From Porticoccaceae bacterium (GTDB lineage Bacteria > Pseudomonadota > Gammaproteobacteria > Pseudomonadales > Porticoccaceae), in contig JAJFKC010000047.1 of assembly GCA_021773435.1 (NCBI GenBank), positions 1 to 34,662 of the forward strand: 34,662 nt of DNA, written 5' to 3'. A program made the position numbers and the translations under genes. Of this stretch, positions 8,575 to 16,242 are shown piece by piece. The notes beneath the pieces are model-generated. The model saw only the letters and a list, made by a program, of their open reading frames with translations, made no database searches and had not been told where the DNA came from. Every line of letters starts with the position of its first letter. The stretch's first letter is position 1.

Positions 8575-9324
8575 ATGACAGAAAAAAACTCGCCGCGTCG
8601 TGACCCTATAGTAGCTCGGCGAGATGGTGATCTAGGCCAGCCCACCCAACCAGATATTCGTGATAGCTTTGCCAGTGTAGAAGAGCATGCGCCAAAAAAC
8701 GGTAGTACGTTAATACTGATTATTGTGCTGTTACTCACTGCCTGTTTGGCAGGCTTGGGCTGGTTTTCATGGCAGCAGAGTCAAGCTCAGGAACTGTTAC
8801 AGAAACGTTTTGATGACCTGGCCGCAAAAATTGACTCAACCGATGAATCATTAAATCAGTCAGGTGCGGCGCTGACAGTCAGAGTTAGTAATCAGCAAAA
8901 GGAACTTACCAAACATTGGTCGGAGATAAGAAAATTGTGGGGCGTGACTAATGACCGCAATAAAAAAGCCATCGCTGAGCTGCAACAGGCCAATGCCAAA
9001 AGCGCTAAAAAACGTGTTGAGTTGACTACAAAGATTTCTGTGCTAAGTGCTGAGCTTAGCGCTGAGCAAAAAAAACTGACCACGATGGTCGGTGAGCTGG
9101 GTAGCGATTCTCTCGCCTCAGTTGCCAGGATAGATGAGGTTGGTGAGCGAGTTAATCAATTGAATGGCTCGCAACAAAGGTTGAGCCTGTCTGTGGATAA
9201 AAGACGTCGCGCCTTGGAAAACCGAATTCAGTCCGTCGAAAATGCCATTGAGTCCATCGATTCGTTTCGTCGTCAAACCAATCAGGCGCTTGATGCATTG
9301 CGGCAGGCTCCAGCCATTCCTTAA
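8575..9324 (+). CDS. Orphan single-pass membrane protein with long coiled coil
   Basis: I do not recognise a family. The 249-residue protein has a charged N-terminal tail of about 43 residues. One membrane helix follows (about 44-64, LILIIVLLLTACLAGLGWFSW). The remaining 180 residues are helical and rich in Gln, Lys, Glu, Ala and Ser with heptad-like spacing (for example about 100-170), predicted as a periplasmic coiled coil. The topology resembles bitopic envelope or division scaffolds, but no sequence motif supports that. The ATG at 8575 is preferred to a TTG at 8566; the ribosome site is weak. It stands alone between a terminator and the fumarase gene. Cys57 within the membrane helix is not in a lipobox context. 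Confidence 0.6.
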   Translation: MTEKNSPRRDPIVARRDGDLGQPTQPDIRDSFASVEEHAPKNGSTLILIIVLLLTACLAGLGWFSWQQSQAQELLQKRFDDLAAKIDSTDESLNQSGAALTVRVSNQQKELTKHWSEIRKLWGVTNDRNKKAIAELQQANAKSAKKRVELTTKISVLSAELSAEQKKLTTMVGELGSDSLASVARIDEVGERVNQLNGSQQRLSLSVDKRRRALENRIQSVENAIESIDSFRRQTNQALDALRQAPAIP

Positions 9325-9444
9325 CTTGTCTTAATTCTGAGATTGGCCTTAACTAGTCCTAAGCGGACAACTTCAAGACAATCCGAATTTGGCCAGACGC
9401 AGTATGATGACGGTTGAGTTTTGGCAACGGATGAGTGATTTATC

Positions 9445-10962
9445 ATGGCGGTAATTCATCAAGAAGATCTTATTCAAAGCGTCGCTGATGCTTTGCAGTA
9501 CATATCCTACTACCACCCGGTAGATTTTATTCAGGCAGTCTATTCAGCGTATTTGAAGGAGGAGTCTGAAGCCGCCAGGGACGCCATGGCCCAGATTCTG
9601 GTCAATTCAAGAATGTGTGCTCTGGGCCATCGGCCCATTTGTCAAGACACTGGCATTGTGACGGTGTTGGTCAAAGTCGGTATGGCAGTGCAATGGCAGG
9701 GGGGTATGGACGTCGCCGAGATGATCAACGAAGGTGTACGTCGTGCCTATTTGATGCCCGAAAATATCTTGCGGGCATCCATTCTTGAGGATCCTGATGG
9801 TGCCAGGAAAAACACCGGCGACAATACCCCTGCAGTCATTCATTACGAGATTGTATCGGGTGATAAGCTGGAAATTTATATCGCTGCGAAGGGCGGTGGT
9901 TCAGAGGCCAAGGCCAGGTTCGCGATGCTCAACCCCTCCGATTCAGTGGTCGACTGGATCGTTGAACAGGTGCCAAAAATGGGCGCGGGCTGGTGTCCCC
10001 CCGGTATGCTCGGTGTGGGCATCGGCGGTACCGCCGAAAAAGCCATGTTGATGGCGAAAGAATCATTGTTTGACCCGATTAATATACAGGAGCTGATCGC
10101 AAAGGGGCCTGATAATCGCGGCGAAGAGCTGCGCCTGGAGTTAATGACGGCGGTTAATAACCTGGGCATTGGCGCTCAGGGTCTGGGCGGTTTGACTACG
10201 GTCCTTGACGTCAAATTAAAGGAATATCCGACTCATGCGGCTAACAAAGCCGTAGCGGTTATTCCAAATTGTGCTGCCACCCGACATATCCATTTCACTC
10301 TGGATGGTACTGCCCCGGCCACTTTTGAGCCACCGAGTCTCGATGACTGGCCAGATATCGTCTGGGAGGTAGGCGAGCAGGTGAGGCGCATTAATCTGGA
10401 TGATATTAATGCCGACGCAATTCTCGACTGGCTGCCGGGCGAAACAGTGTTGTTGTCTGGCAAGTTATTAACGGGCCGTGATGCGGCGCATAAAAAAATT
10501 GCTGAAATGTTAGATAAAAATGAAGCGCTGCCCGTGGATTTTACCAACCGATTTATTTATTACGTCGGCCCAGTTGATCCGGTAGATGACGAAGTCGTCG
10601 GTCCGGCAGGGCCTACGACAGCGACGCGCATGGACAAGTTTACCCGCATGATGCTCGAGCAAACTGGTCTGATCGGTATGGTCGGCAAAGCTGAGCGTGG
10701 CCCAGTAGCGATTGAGGCGATTCGAGACAATAAAGCGGTATACCTGATGGCCGTCGGTGGCGCTGCTTACCTGGTTTCAAAAGCGATAACGGGGGCTGAA
10801 GTAGTGGCATTTCCTGAGCTGGGAATGGAAGCCATTTATGAATTTGAGGTTAACGATATGCCGGTTACTGTAGCCGTTGACAGCAAAGGCAATTCGGTCC
10901 ATCAAACCGGGCCAAAAAAATGGCAGGCGATTATAGAGCATCGTATGTTGAGGCTTGAATAG
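9445..10962 (+). CDS. fumA: Fumarate hydratase class I (iron-sulfur, single-chain FumA type)
   Basis: This 505-residue enzyme interconverts fumarate and L-malate in the TCA cycle. The N-terminal half holds RPICQDTG (Cys66) and GWCPPGMLGVGIGGTAEK (Cys185), and IPNCAATRHIHF supplies Cys277. These three Cys are the expected ligands of the catalytic [4Fe-4S] cluster. The C-terminal half contains LLTGRDAAHKKI and GPTTATRMDKF, normal for the swivelling beta domain. Alpha and beta parts are fused, as in E. coli FumA/FumB. Such enzymes are oxygen-sensitive. No SoxR or Fur site could be judged by eye. The gene stands alone, with about 120 nt of spacer on its left. Confidence 0.95.
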   Translation: MAVIHQEDLIQSVADALQYISYYHPVDFIQAVYSAYLKEESEAARDAMAQILVNSRMCALGHRPICQDTGIVTVLVKVGMAVQWQGGMDVAEMINEGVRRAYLMPENILRASILEDPDGARKNTGDNTPAVIHYEIVSGDKLEIYIAAKGGGSEAKARFAMLNPSDSVVDWIVEQVPKMGAGWCPPGMLGVGIGGTAEKAMLMAKESLFDPINIQELIAKGPDNRGEELRLELMTAVNNLGIGAQGLGGLTTVLDVKLKEYPTHAANKAVAVIPNCAATRHIHFTLDGTAPATFEPPSLDDWPDIVWEVGEQVRRINLDDINADAILDWLPGETVLLSGKLLTGRDAAHKKIAEMLDKNEALPVDFTNRFIYYVGPVDPVDDEVVGPAGPTTATRMDKFTRMMLEQTGLIGMVGKAERGPVAIEAIRDNKAVYLMAVGGAAYLVSKAITGAEVVAFPELGMEAIYEFEVNDMPVTVAVDSKGNSVHQTGPKKWQAIIEHRMLRLE

Positions 10963-11062
10963 TATTTGGCAGCTGGGGGTGAAGCCGTGTTAACCCAGGT
11001 AGGGAAAACCTTGTATCACGTTAAAATATAAGGATTAAATAGTCACCGAAAAATTTTGATAA

Positions 11063-11091
11063 TTCGCATAGGGGTCACTATCGTGTATAAT
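11063..11091 (+). promoter_or_regulatory. Sigma-70-type promoter for the OmpA-family gene
   Basis: TTCGCA (11063-11068) and a perfect TATAAT (11086-11091) are 17 nt apart. Transcription would start near 11098, giving a leader of about 130 nt. Long leaders are common for major outer-membrane protein mRNAs and are often targets of small RNAs. Confidence 0.45.
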
Positions 11092-11230
11092 TGTTTCGTT
11101 TAAAACTTATTTGTTATGTTATTTTAAGTCGCTTAGTCCGCTACTTTTCTAGTTCTAGAGCACAGCAAAGTGGGGCCTGAGTATAGTTTTTTGGCTACGA
11201 GTAATTGGCCATTATCGTAAGGAGAAAAAA

Positions 11231-12208
11231 ATGCGCAAAATTATTTCTACAGTAGGTGCTGCACTGTTGGCGACCACTGTTAGTGTTAGTGTCAATGCCA
11301 ATGAAGGGCTATATCTGGGCCCCTCATTAACTGGCTATTATCTGGACAGTGATCGTTATGTTGGCGGGGCTGAGGACGCCGCAGTCGCAGGGATAAATAT
11401 TGGTTACCGATTCTTTAATGACTGGGCGCTGGAGCTGGGTGCTGGTAAGGAAATCGCCAATAATAATCTGGAGACTGTAAAACTCGATTTTTATTACTGG
11501 TTTGGTGAAGCCACTGAAAACTGGCGGCCCTATTTCACTATGGGTGCGGTGTATTATGAGCAAGACGTGGGGTCAGACCCGATTTTGGTGGATTCCGATC
11601 AAAAGTATACTCATCAGGGCAGTGTTGGCCTGGGTTTATCAAAAATGATTGACACCCACTGGGAAGTCCGTGGTGATGTTCGCTATTTACACCAGATTAG
11701 AGAAGGGCAGGAAGGTATTAATGATGGCGCAATTAATTTGGCGCTTAACTACTACTTTAATGCACCGGTAGTTGCTCCCGTTGTTGCTCAGGTTGTGCCT
11801 GAACCAGAATATGCGTCGCCGGCACCCGAACCAGAGCCAGAAGTGCGCACCATTACGGTACGGTTGAATGTCGAATTTGAATTTGATAAAGCTATTGTCA
11901 GGGCAATTTATGGTGATGAGTTACAAGCTGTGGCCAATGCAATGAAGGTTCATGACGATATTGATCTTGTGTTAGAAGGGCATACTGATGCTATTGGCAC
12001 TGATCAATATAATCAGGGGCTTTCTGAGCGGCGGGTTGTTGCGGTAGAAGCTAAAATTGCTGAAGATTATGGAATAGATCCTGACCGTATTTCTACTATT
12101 GGCTATGGGGAAAGTCGTCCCATTGCGGATAACAATACCGATGAAGGACGCGCTCGTAATCGCAGAGTGATTGGTGAATTGTCCTATTCTGAAGTGGTGG
12201 TCGACTAA
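11231..12208 (+). CDS. OmpA-family outer-membrane protein
   Basis: This 325-residue protein has a Sec signal peptide (about 1-23, cleavage after VNA). An eight-stranded-type beta-barrel region with alternating aromatic residues follows (about 24-178; NEGLYLGPSLTGYYLDS, LDFYYWFG). A proline-rich linker (about 180-205, with repeated PVVA and PEPEP) leads to a C-terminal OmpA/MotB peptidoglycan-binding domain. That domain shows EFEFDKAIV, LEGHTDAIGTDQYNQGLSERR and GYGESRPIADN...GRARNRR. The Asp and Arg that hold meso-diaminopimelate are present. It should anchor the outer membrane to peptidoglycan. TAAGGAG precedes the ATG. A sigma-70 promoter lies in front and a terminator behind, so it is a single-gene unit. 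Confidence 0.93.
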   Translation: MRKIISTVGAALLATTVSVSVNANEGLYLGPSLTGYYLDSDRYVGGAEDAAVAGINIGYRFFNDWALELGAGKEIANNNLETVKLDFYYWFGEATENWRPYFTMGAVYYEQDVGSDPILVDSDQKYTHQGSVGLGLSKMIDTHWEVRGDVRYLHQIREGQEGINDGAINLALNYYFNAPVVAPVVAQVVPEPEYASPAPEPEPEVRTITVRLNVEFEFDKAIVRAIYGDELQAVANAMKVHDDIDLVLEGHTDAIGTDQYNQGLSERRVVAVEAKIAEDYGIDPDRISTIGYGESRPIADNNTDEGRARNRRVIGELSYSEVVVD

Positions 12209-12250
12209 ACTGTGTAGCGTAAAGATCCAAAGTACACTTAGTTTGCAAAA

Positions 12251-12278
12251 AACGGTATTGAAAGATGCCGTTTTTTTT
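12251..12278 (+). terminator. Intrinsic terminator of the OmpA-family gene
   Basis: A 9-bp stem with two G-U pairs (12251-12259 with 12264-12272) closes a GAAA tetraloop and runs into eight T (12271-12278). Confidence 0.9.
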
Positions 12279-12358
12279 GGCCTCGGTTTTTCAGACTGAT
12301 AAATGATTGAGTGAAGTCAGTTGATTGAAGCCATTGATATGAGCCGTTGATATAAGTT

Positions 12359-13789
12359 ATGAGCACCACACTGTATTGGCATGATTACGAGACATCTGGC
12401 GTCGATCCTGCCCGTGATCGACCGCTGCAGTTTGCCGGTATAAGAACAGATGAAGATCTGAATATCATTGGTCAGGCGGCAACATATTATTGTTTGCCAC
12501 CACTTGATCGATTGCCCCATCCCCAGGCCTGTTTGATCACCGGTTTAAGCCCGCAATTATTGATGACCAAGGGACGGGCCGAACCCGAGTTTATTGCGGC
12601 AATATATGGAGAAATGTCGCGCCCGGGCACCTGTGGTGTTGGCTATAACAGTATTCGTTTTGATGACGAGGTGACGCGGTTTTCCCTGTACAGAAATTTC
12701 TATGACCCCTATGAGAGGGAATGGAAAAACGGCAATTCGCGGTGGGATATTATTGATATGCTACGATTGGCCAGGGCATTAAGGCCGTCCGGGATTGAAT
12801 GGCCGGATCATGATGATGGATCACCGAGCTTCCGCCTGGAAGACTTGACTGCCGCGAATGGCCTTGAACATGGCGCCGCCCATGATGCCCTTTCTGATGT
12901 CCATGCCACCATTGACGTCGCACGACTGATAAAAAACAAGCAGCCTAAACTCTATGACTACGTGTATGGTCATCGCAGTAAGAGGCAAGTTGCATCGCTG
13001 ATCAATTTGTCTGAGCGCAAACCGTTTTTACATGTGTCATCACGCTTGCCGAGAGAAAATGCTTATCTCGCTATTATGATGCCGCTATGTCCGCACCCTA
13101 CCAATAATAACGCGGTGATCGCAGTAAACCTGATGGCCGACCCCAAACCCCTGATCGATCTAGACAGTAACGAAATAAGAGAACGCCTTTTTACCCCGTC
13201 CGCTGATCTGCCAGAGGGTATTGAAAGAATTGCCCTAAAAGGCATCCACCTCAATCGCTGCCCGGTGGTGGCCACGCCAAAATTGCTCGACAAATCGACA
13301 GCCCAGCGCCTGAGTATTGAGTTGGGACGTTGCGAGCAGCATTGGCGTTATCTGCTGACTCACGACATCAGTAAAAAGGTCGCAGCAGTGTTTGCTGATG
13401 CCCAATACGCTGACAGTACCGATCCCGAGTTAGCGCTTTATCAAGGCTTTTTACCAGATGCTGATAAGCCCTTGCTGGCTAGAGTGAGGACTATACCTCC
13501 CCAACAATTGGCAGGAAGTGGTATCGAATTTCACGACGAACGTTATCAGGAACTGCTATTTCGCTATCGTGCTCGCAATGCGCCTGACACGCTCACGGCC
13601 AAAGAGCGTGAGTTATGGGATACGCTACGTCAACGCTGGCTGGTTGGTGAGGAACCGGGTCTGCTCAACATCAGCGCCTACAATGACGAGATAGACCGCC
13701 TGCAAGCAATGCCTGAGCAAAGCGAAGCGGATAAAGCGCTGTTGCAATCGTTGCGTGACTGGGGCGTACAGCTAATGCAGCAAGTTTAG
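12359..13789 (+). CDS. sbcB: Exodeoxyribonuclease I
   Basis: This 476-residue 3'-5' single-strand DNA exonuclease acts in recombination and mismatch repair. The DEDDh active site is complete: D9 and E11 in WHDYETSG, D102 in NSIRFDDEVTR, and H175/D180 in AAHDALSDVHATID. The central SH3-like and C-terminal helical domains follow, with the length matching E. coli ExoI (475). The ATG at 12359 has no strong ribosome site, yet the family's opening (TLYWHDYETSG) begins immediately after it, so the start is secure. It is alone on the plus strand between the OmpA-family terminator and pyrB. Confidence 0.96.
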   Translation: MSTTLYWHDYETSGVDPARDRPLQFAGIRTDEDLNIIGQAATYYCLPPLDRLPHPQACLITGLSPQLLMTKGRAEPEFIAAIYGEMSRPGTCGVGYNSIRFDDEVTRFSLYRNFYDPYEREWKNGNSRWDIIDMLRLARALRPSGIEWPDHDDGSPSFRLEDLTAANGLEHGAAHDALSDVHATIDVARLIKNKQPKLYDYVYGHRSKRQVASLINLSERKPFLHVSSRLPRENAYLAIMMPLCPHPTNNNAVIAVNLMADPKPLIDLDSNEIRERLFTPSADLPEGIERIALKGIHLNRCPVVATPKLLDKSTAQRLSIELGRCEQHWRYLLTHDISKKVAAVFADAQYADSTDPELALYQGFLPDADKPLLARVRTIPPQQLAGSGIEFHDERYQELLFRYRARNAPDTLTAKERELWDTLRQRWLVGEEPGLLNISAYNDEIDRLQAMPEQSEADKALLQSLRDWGVQLMQQV

Positions 13790-13949
13790 CTGCTCTCTCT
13801 TTTAGTGGCTTTAACAACGAGCTTTAGTGGCTTGAACCACTAGTTCAGCTGGTTGCGATATCAGAAACCCGATAAAATTGCTGCAATTCTAACAATCGTA
13901 ATTCTAATCACCGTAATTTTAAAACAAGGCACAGCTAACAGGCATCACA

Positions 13950-14981
13950 GTGGATTTTCCCGGCGCACATATCCTGTCTATCGAGCAATTTCAGCGCGAA
14001 GATATCGAGCGGATGTTTCGTACCGCAGATCGAATGGAACCCTATGCTCAGCGAACCAGACTGACCAGAGTGCTGGAAGGCGCAATTCTCGGCAATATGT
14101 TTTTCGAGGCGAGCACCCGAACCCGTATCAGTTTTGGCTCTGCATTTAACCTGCTAGGTGGTGAGGTGAGAGAATCGGTGGGAATGGATAGCTCCTCATT
14201 GATCAAAGGCGAGTCCCTTGAAGATACTGCAAGGGTACTGTCGGGATTCAGCGATGTGATTTGCATGCGCCATCCCGAGTCAGGTTCGGTTGCCAGATTC
14301 GCTTCGGCCAGTCGAGTGCCAGTGCTCAATGGTGGTGATGGGAGTAATGAACACCCCAGCCAGGCTTTGCTTGATCTTTACACCATAGAAAAGGAGTTGC
14401 AGGCCCGTGGCCGCAAAATCGATGGCCTCAGAGTGGCAATGATTGGTGATCTAAAATACGGTCGCACCGTGCATTCGCTGTGTAAATTGTTGTCGTTGTA
14501 CAAGGGTATTCAGGTGGTTCTGGTGTCGCCAACTGAACTGCTTATGCCGGAGGAGATTATTGCGCTGCTCAGGGAGGCTGGTCACCGCGTGACGATCACT
14601 GAAAAGTTGGAAGAAAGCCTGGCGCAGGTAGACATTGTCTATTCGACGCGCATTCAGGAAGAACGCTTTACCGACCGCGCAGTCGCGGATAGTTATCGCG
14701 GACGTTTCAGGCTTAACCAGGCCATTTACACCAAGCACTGTGATCCCAACACGGTCATCATGCACCCTTTACCCCGTGATTCTCGCGCAGAGGCGAACGA
14801 GCTGGATCGCGACCTGGATGAAAATCCTAACCTGGCAATCTTTCGGCAAACCGATAATGGCTTGTTGGTGCGGATGGCACTGTTTGCTTTGATTCTTGAC
14901 GTTGCCCATCTTGTTGAAAAGCACGAACAGGCTATTCACTGGCACAACCCGCGATTGCTAACGCCTACCGATGAACAATAA
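13950..14981 (+). CDS. pyrB: Aspartate carbamoyltransferase catalytic chain (long PyrB type)
   Basis: This 343-residue enzyme catalyses carbamoyl phosphate plus aspartate to carbamoyl-aspartate, the first committed step of pyrimidine synthesis. The carbamoyl-phosphate loop FFEASTRTRISF has S55-T56-R57-T58-R59, Lys86 lies in SSLIKGES, and HPSQALLDLYTI (135-146) follows. HPLPRDSRAEANELD near the C-terminus supplies the aspartate-loop contacts. It is some 30 residues longer than E. coli PyrB. It resembles the stand-alone form known from Shewanella and relatives, and no pyrI regulatory-chain gene is adjacent. The start is GTG at 13950; the ribosome site is weak. Ornithine transcarbamoylase is less likely given the HPLPR/DxRA region. 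The 160-nt upstream spacer shows no clear attenuator. Confidence 0.9.
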   Translation: MDFPGAHILSIEQFQREDIERMFRTADRMEPYAQRTRLTRVLEGAILGNMFFEASTRTRISFGSAFNLLGGEVRESVGMDSSSLIKGESLEDTARVLSGFSDVICMRHPESGSVARFASASRVPVLNGGDGSNEHPSQALLDLYTIEKELQARGRKIDGLRVAMIGDLKYGRTVHSLCKLLSLYKGIQVVLVSPTELLMPEEIIALLREAGHRVTITEKLEESLAQVDIVYSTRIQEERFTDRAVADSYRGRFRLNQAIYTKHCDPNTVIMHPLPRDSRAEANELDRDLDENPNLAIFRQTDNGLLVRMALFALILDVAHLVEKHEQAIHWHNPRLLTPTDEQ

Positions 14982-15060
14982 TCTTATTTGATGTTTAAAT
15001 TCTCCAAATTATGTATTTAATCGTCAACGAGCAGCAATCGAGTTTGCGGGGTATCAGGCG

Positions 15061-16239
15061 ATGAACGCTGAATATTCCAGTCCTGATTTCGAAGATATCC
15101 GACCCTTCCGAGACGATGAAATAACCACTGTCGTCACCCGGCTGGTCGATAACCATGAGCTTATCGATACTCTGGCGCGGATGAAATTTCCTCGCCTTAT
15201 GGCTCGGTTACCACAATGCTTAAGACCATTGATACACAAAGTGATTCACAGAGTCTTACGCCGAGAATTTGGCTATCTCAGCACTGTCAAACAATGCCAG
15301 GAGTTGATCGGTGAGCACCTGGCGTCGTTGCTGGAGCGGGTTGCCGAGGGAGTCACCGTCACCGGGCTGGATAAACTCGATGTTCATCGAAGCTACGTGT
15401 TTATCAGCAATCATCGAGATATTGCGATGGACCCCGCTATGGTTAATCTAGCGATGCATAGGCAGAACCGGGACACCACGCGCATTGCTATCGGCGATAA
15501 TTTGTTGAGCAAGCCGTTTGTTTCAGACCTGATGCGGCTAAATAAAAGTTTTATTGTTAAACGTTCCGCCACTGCACGAAGGGAAAAACTTGCCGCATTG
15601 AAAGAATTGTCTGCTTATATCCATCATTCACTGGACGTTGATCAACAATCGATATGGATCGCCCAACGCGAAGGTCGTGCGAAAGATGGCCTGGATAGTA
15701 CCGAAACAGCCCTGTTAAAAATGTTAGTGCTGAATAAATCCCGTGACCAGAGTTTTGGTGAGGCCTTTAACAAGCTGCACATTGTGCCCGTCGCTATTTC
15801 CTATGAATGGGATCCCTGCGATGCAGTCAAGGCGCAAGAGCTATATGCCCTGCAAACTGAAGGTAGCTACATCAAGGCAGATCATGAAGATATCGATAGT
15901 ATTTATCGCGGCATCATTGGCGAAAAAGGCCATATCGAAGTGGCCTTTGGTGAGGAACTGGCGGGCCCTTTTGACGATGCAAATGCTGCTGCCGCCGCTA
16001 TCGACAAGCAAATCATTGCTAATTATCGTTTGCAGGCGAGCCACCTTGTCGCTTTTGAAGAGCTGCATGGCGATAGTCCTGAAATTGCACTGTGGAAGCA
16101 GGCGCTGGGACAGATAGATTGGCAAGTTAGACGAGCAGGTATGCTGGCGCGCCTCGCTGAAATTCCTCTCGAACACAGAAAAATCATGCTTAGCACTTAC
16201 GCTAATCCTGTGCAGGCTCGACTAGAGGCCAGCAGGTAA
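15061..16239 (+). CDS. PlsC/PlsB-like glycerolipid acyltransferase
   Basis: This 392-residue protein has a PlsC-type acyltransferase domain in its middle. SYVFISNHRDIAMDPAMVN (111-129) provides the His-Asp catalytic motif. IGDNLLSKPFVSDLMRLNKSFIVKR is the next conserved block, and IWIAQREGRAKDG corresponds to the E-G-R substrate-phosphate motif. It probably transfers an acyl chain to glycerol phosphate, lysophosphatidate or a related lipid at the inner membrane. No clear membrane helix is present, so a peripheral enzyme is likely. In NHRDIAMD the final Asp is one residue further from His than in the classic HX4D; I believe this is a subfamily trait. dinG starts 3 nt after the stop, so the two are co-transcribed. 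Confidence 0.8.
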   Translation: MNAEYSSPDFEDIRPFRDDEITTVVTRLVDNHELIDTLARMKFPRLMARLPQCLRPLIHKVIHRVLRREFGYLSTVKQCQELIGEHLASLLERVAEGVTVTGLDKLDVHRSYVFISNHRDIAMDPAMVNLAMHRQNRDTTRIAIGDNLLSKPFVSDLMRLNKSFIVKRSATARREKLAALKELSAYIHHSLDVDQQSIWIAQREGRAKDGLDSTETALLKMLVLNKSRDQSFGEAFNKLHIVPVAISYEWDPCDAVKAQELYALQTEGSYIKADHEDIDSIYRGIIGEKGHIEVAFGEELAGPFDDANAAAAAIDKQIIANYRLQASHLVAFEELHGDSPEIALWKQALGQIDWQVRRAGMLARLAEIPLEHRKIMLSTYANPVQARLEASR

Positions 16240-16242
16240 GCG

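Noticed and set aside
13790-13949. Possible pyrimidine-responsive attenuator before pyrB
   Set aside because: A small 5-bp hairpin (13826-13841) is present but there is no T-run or leader peptide.
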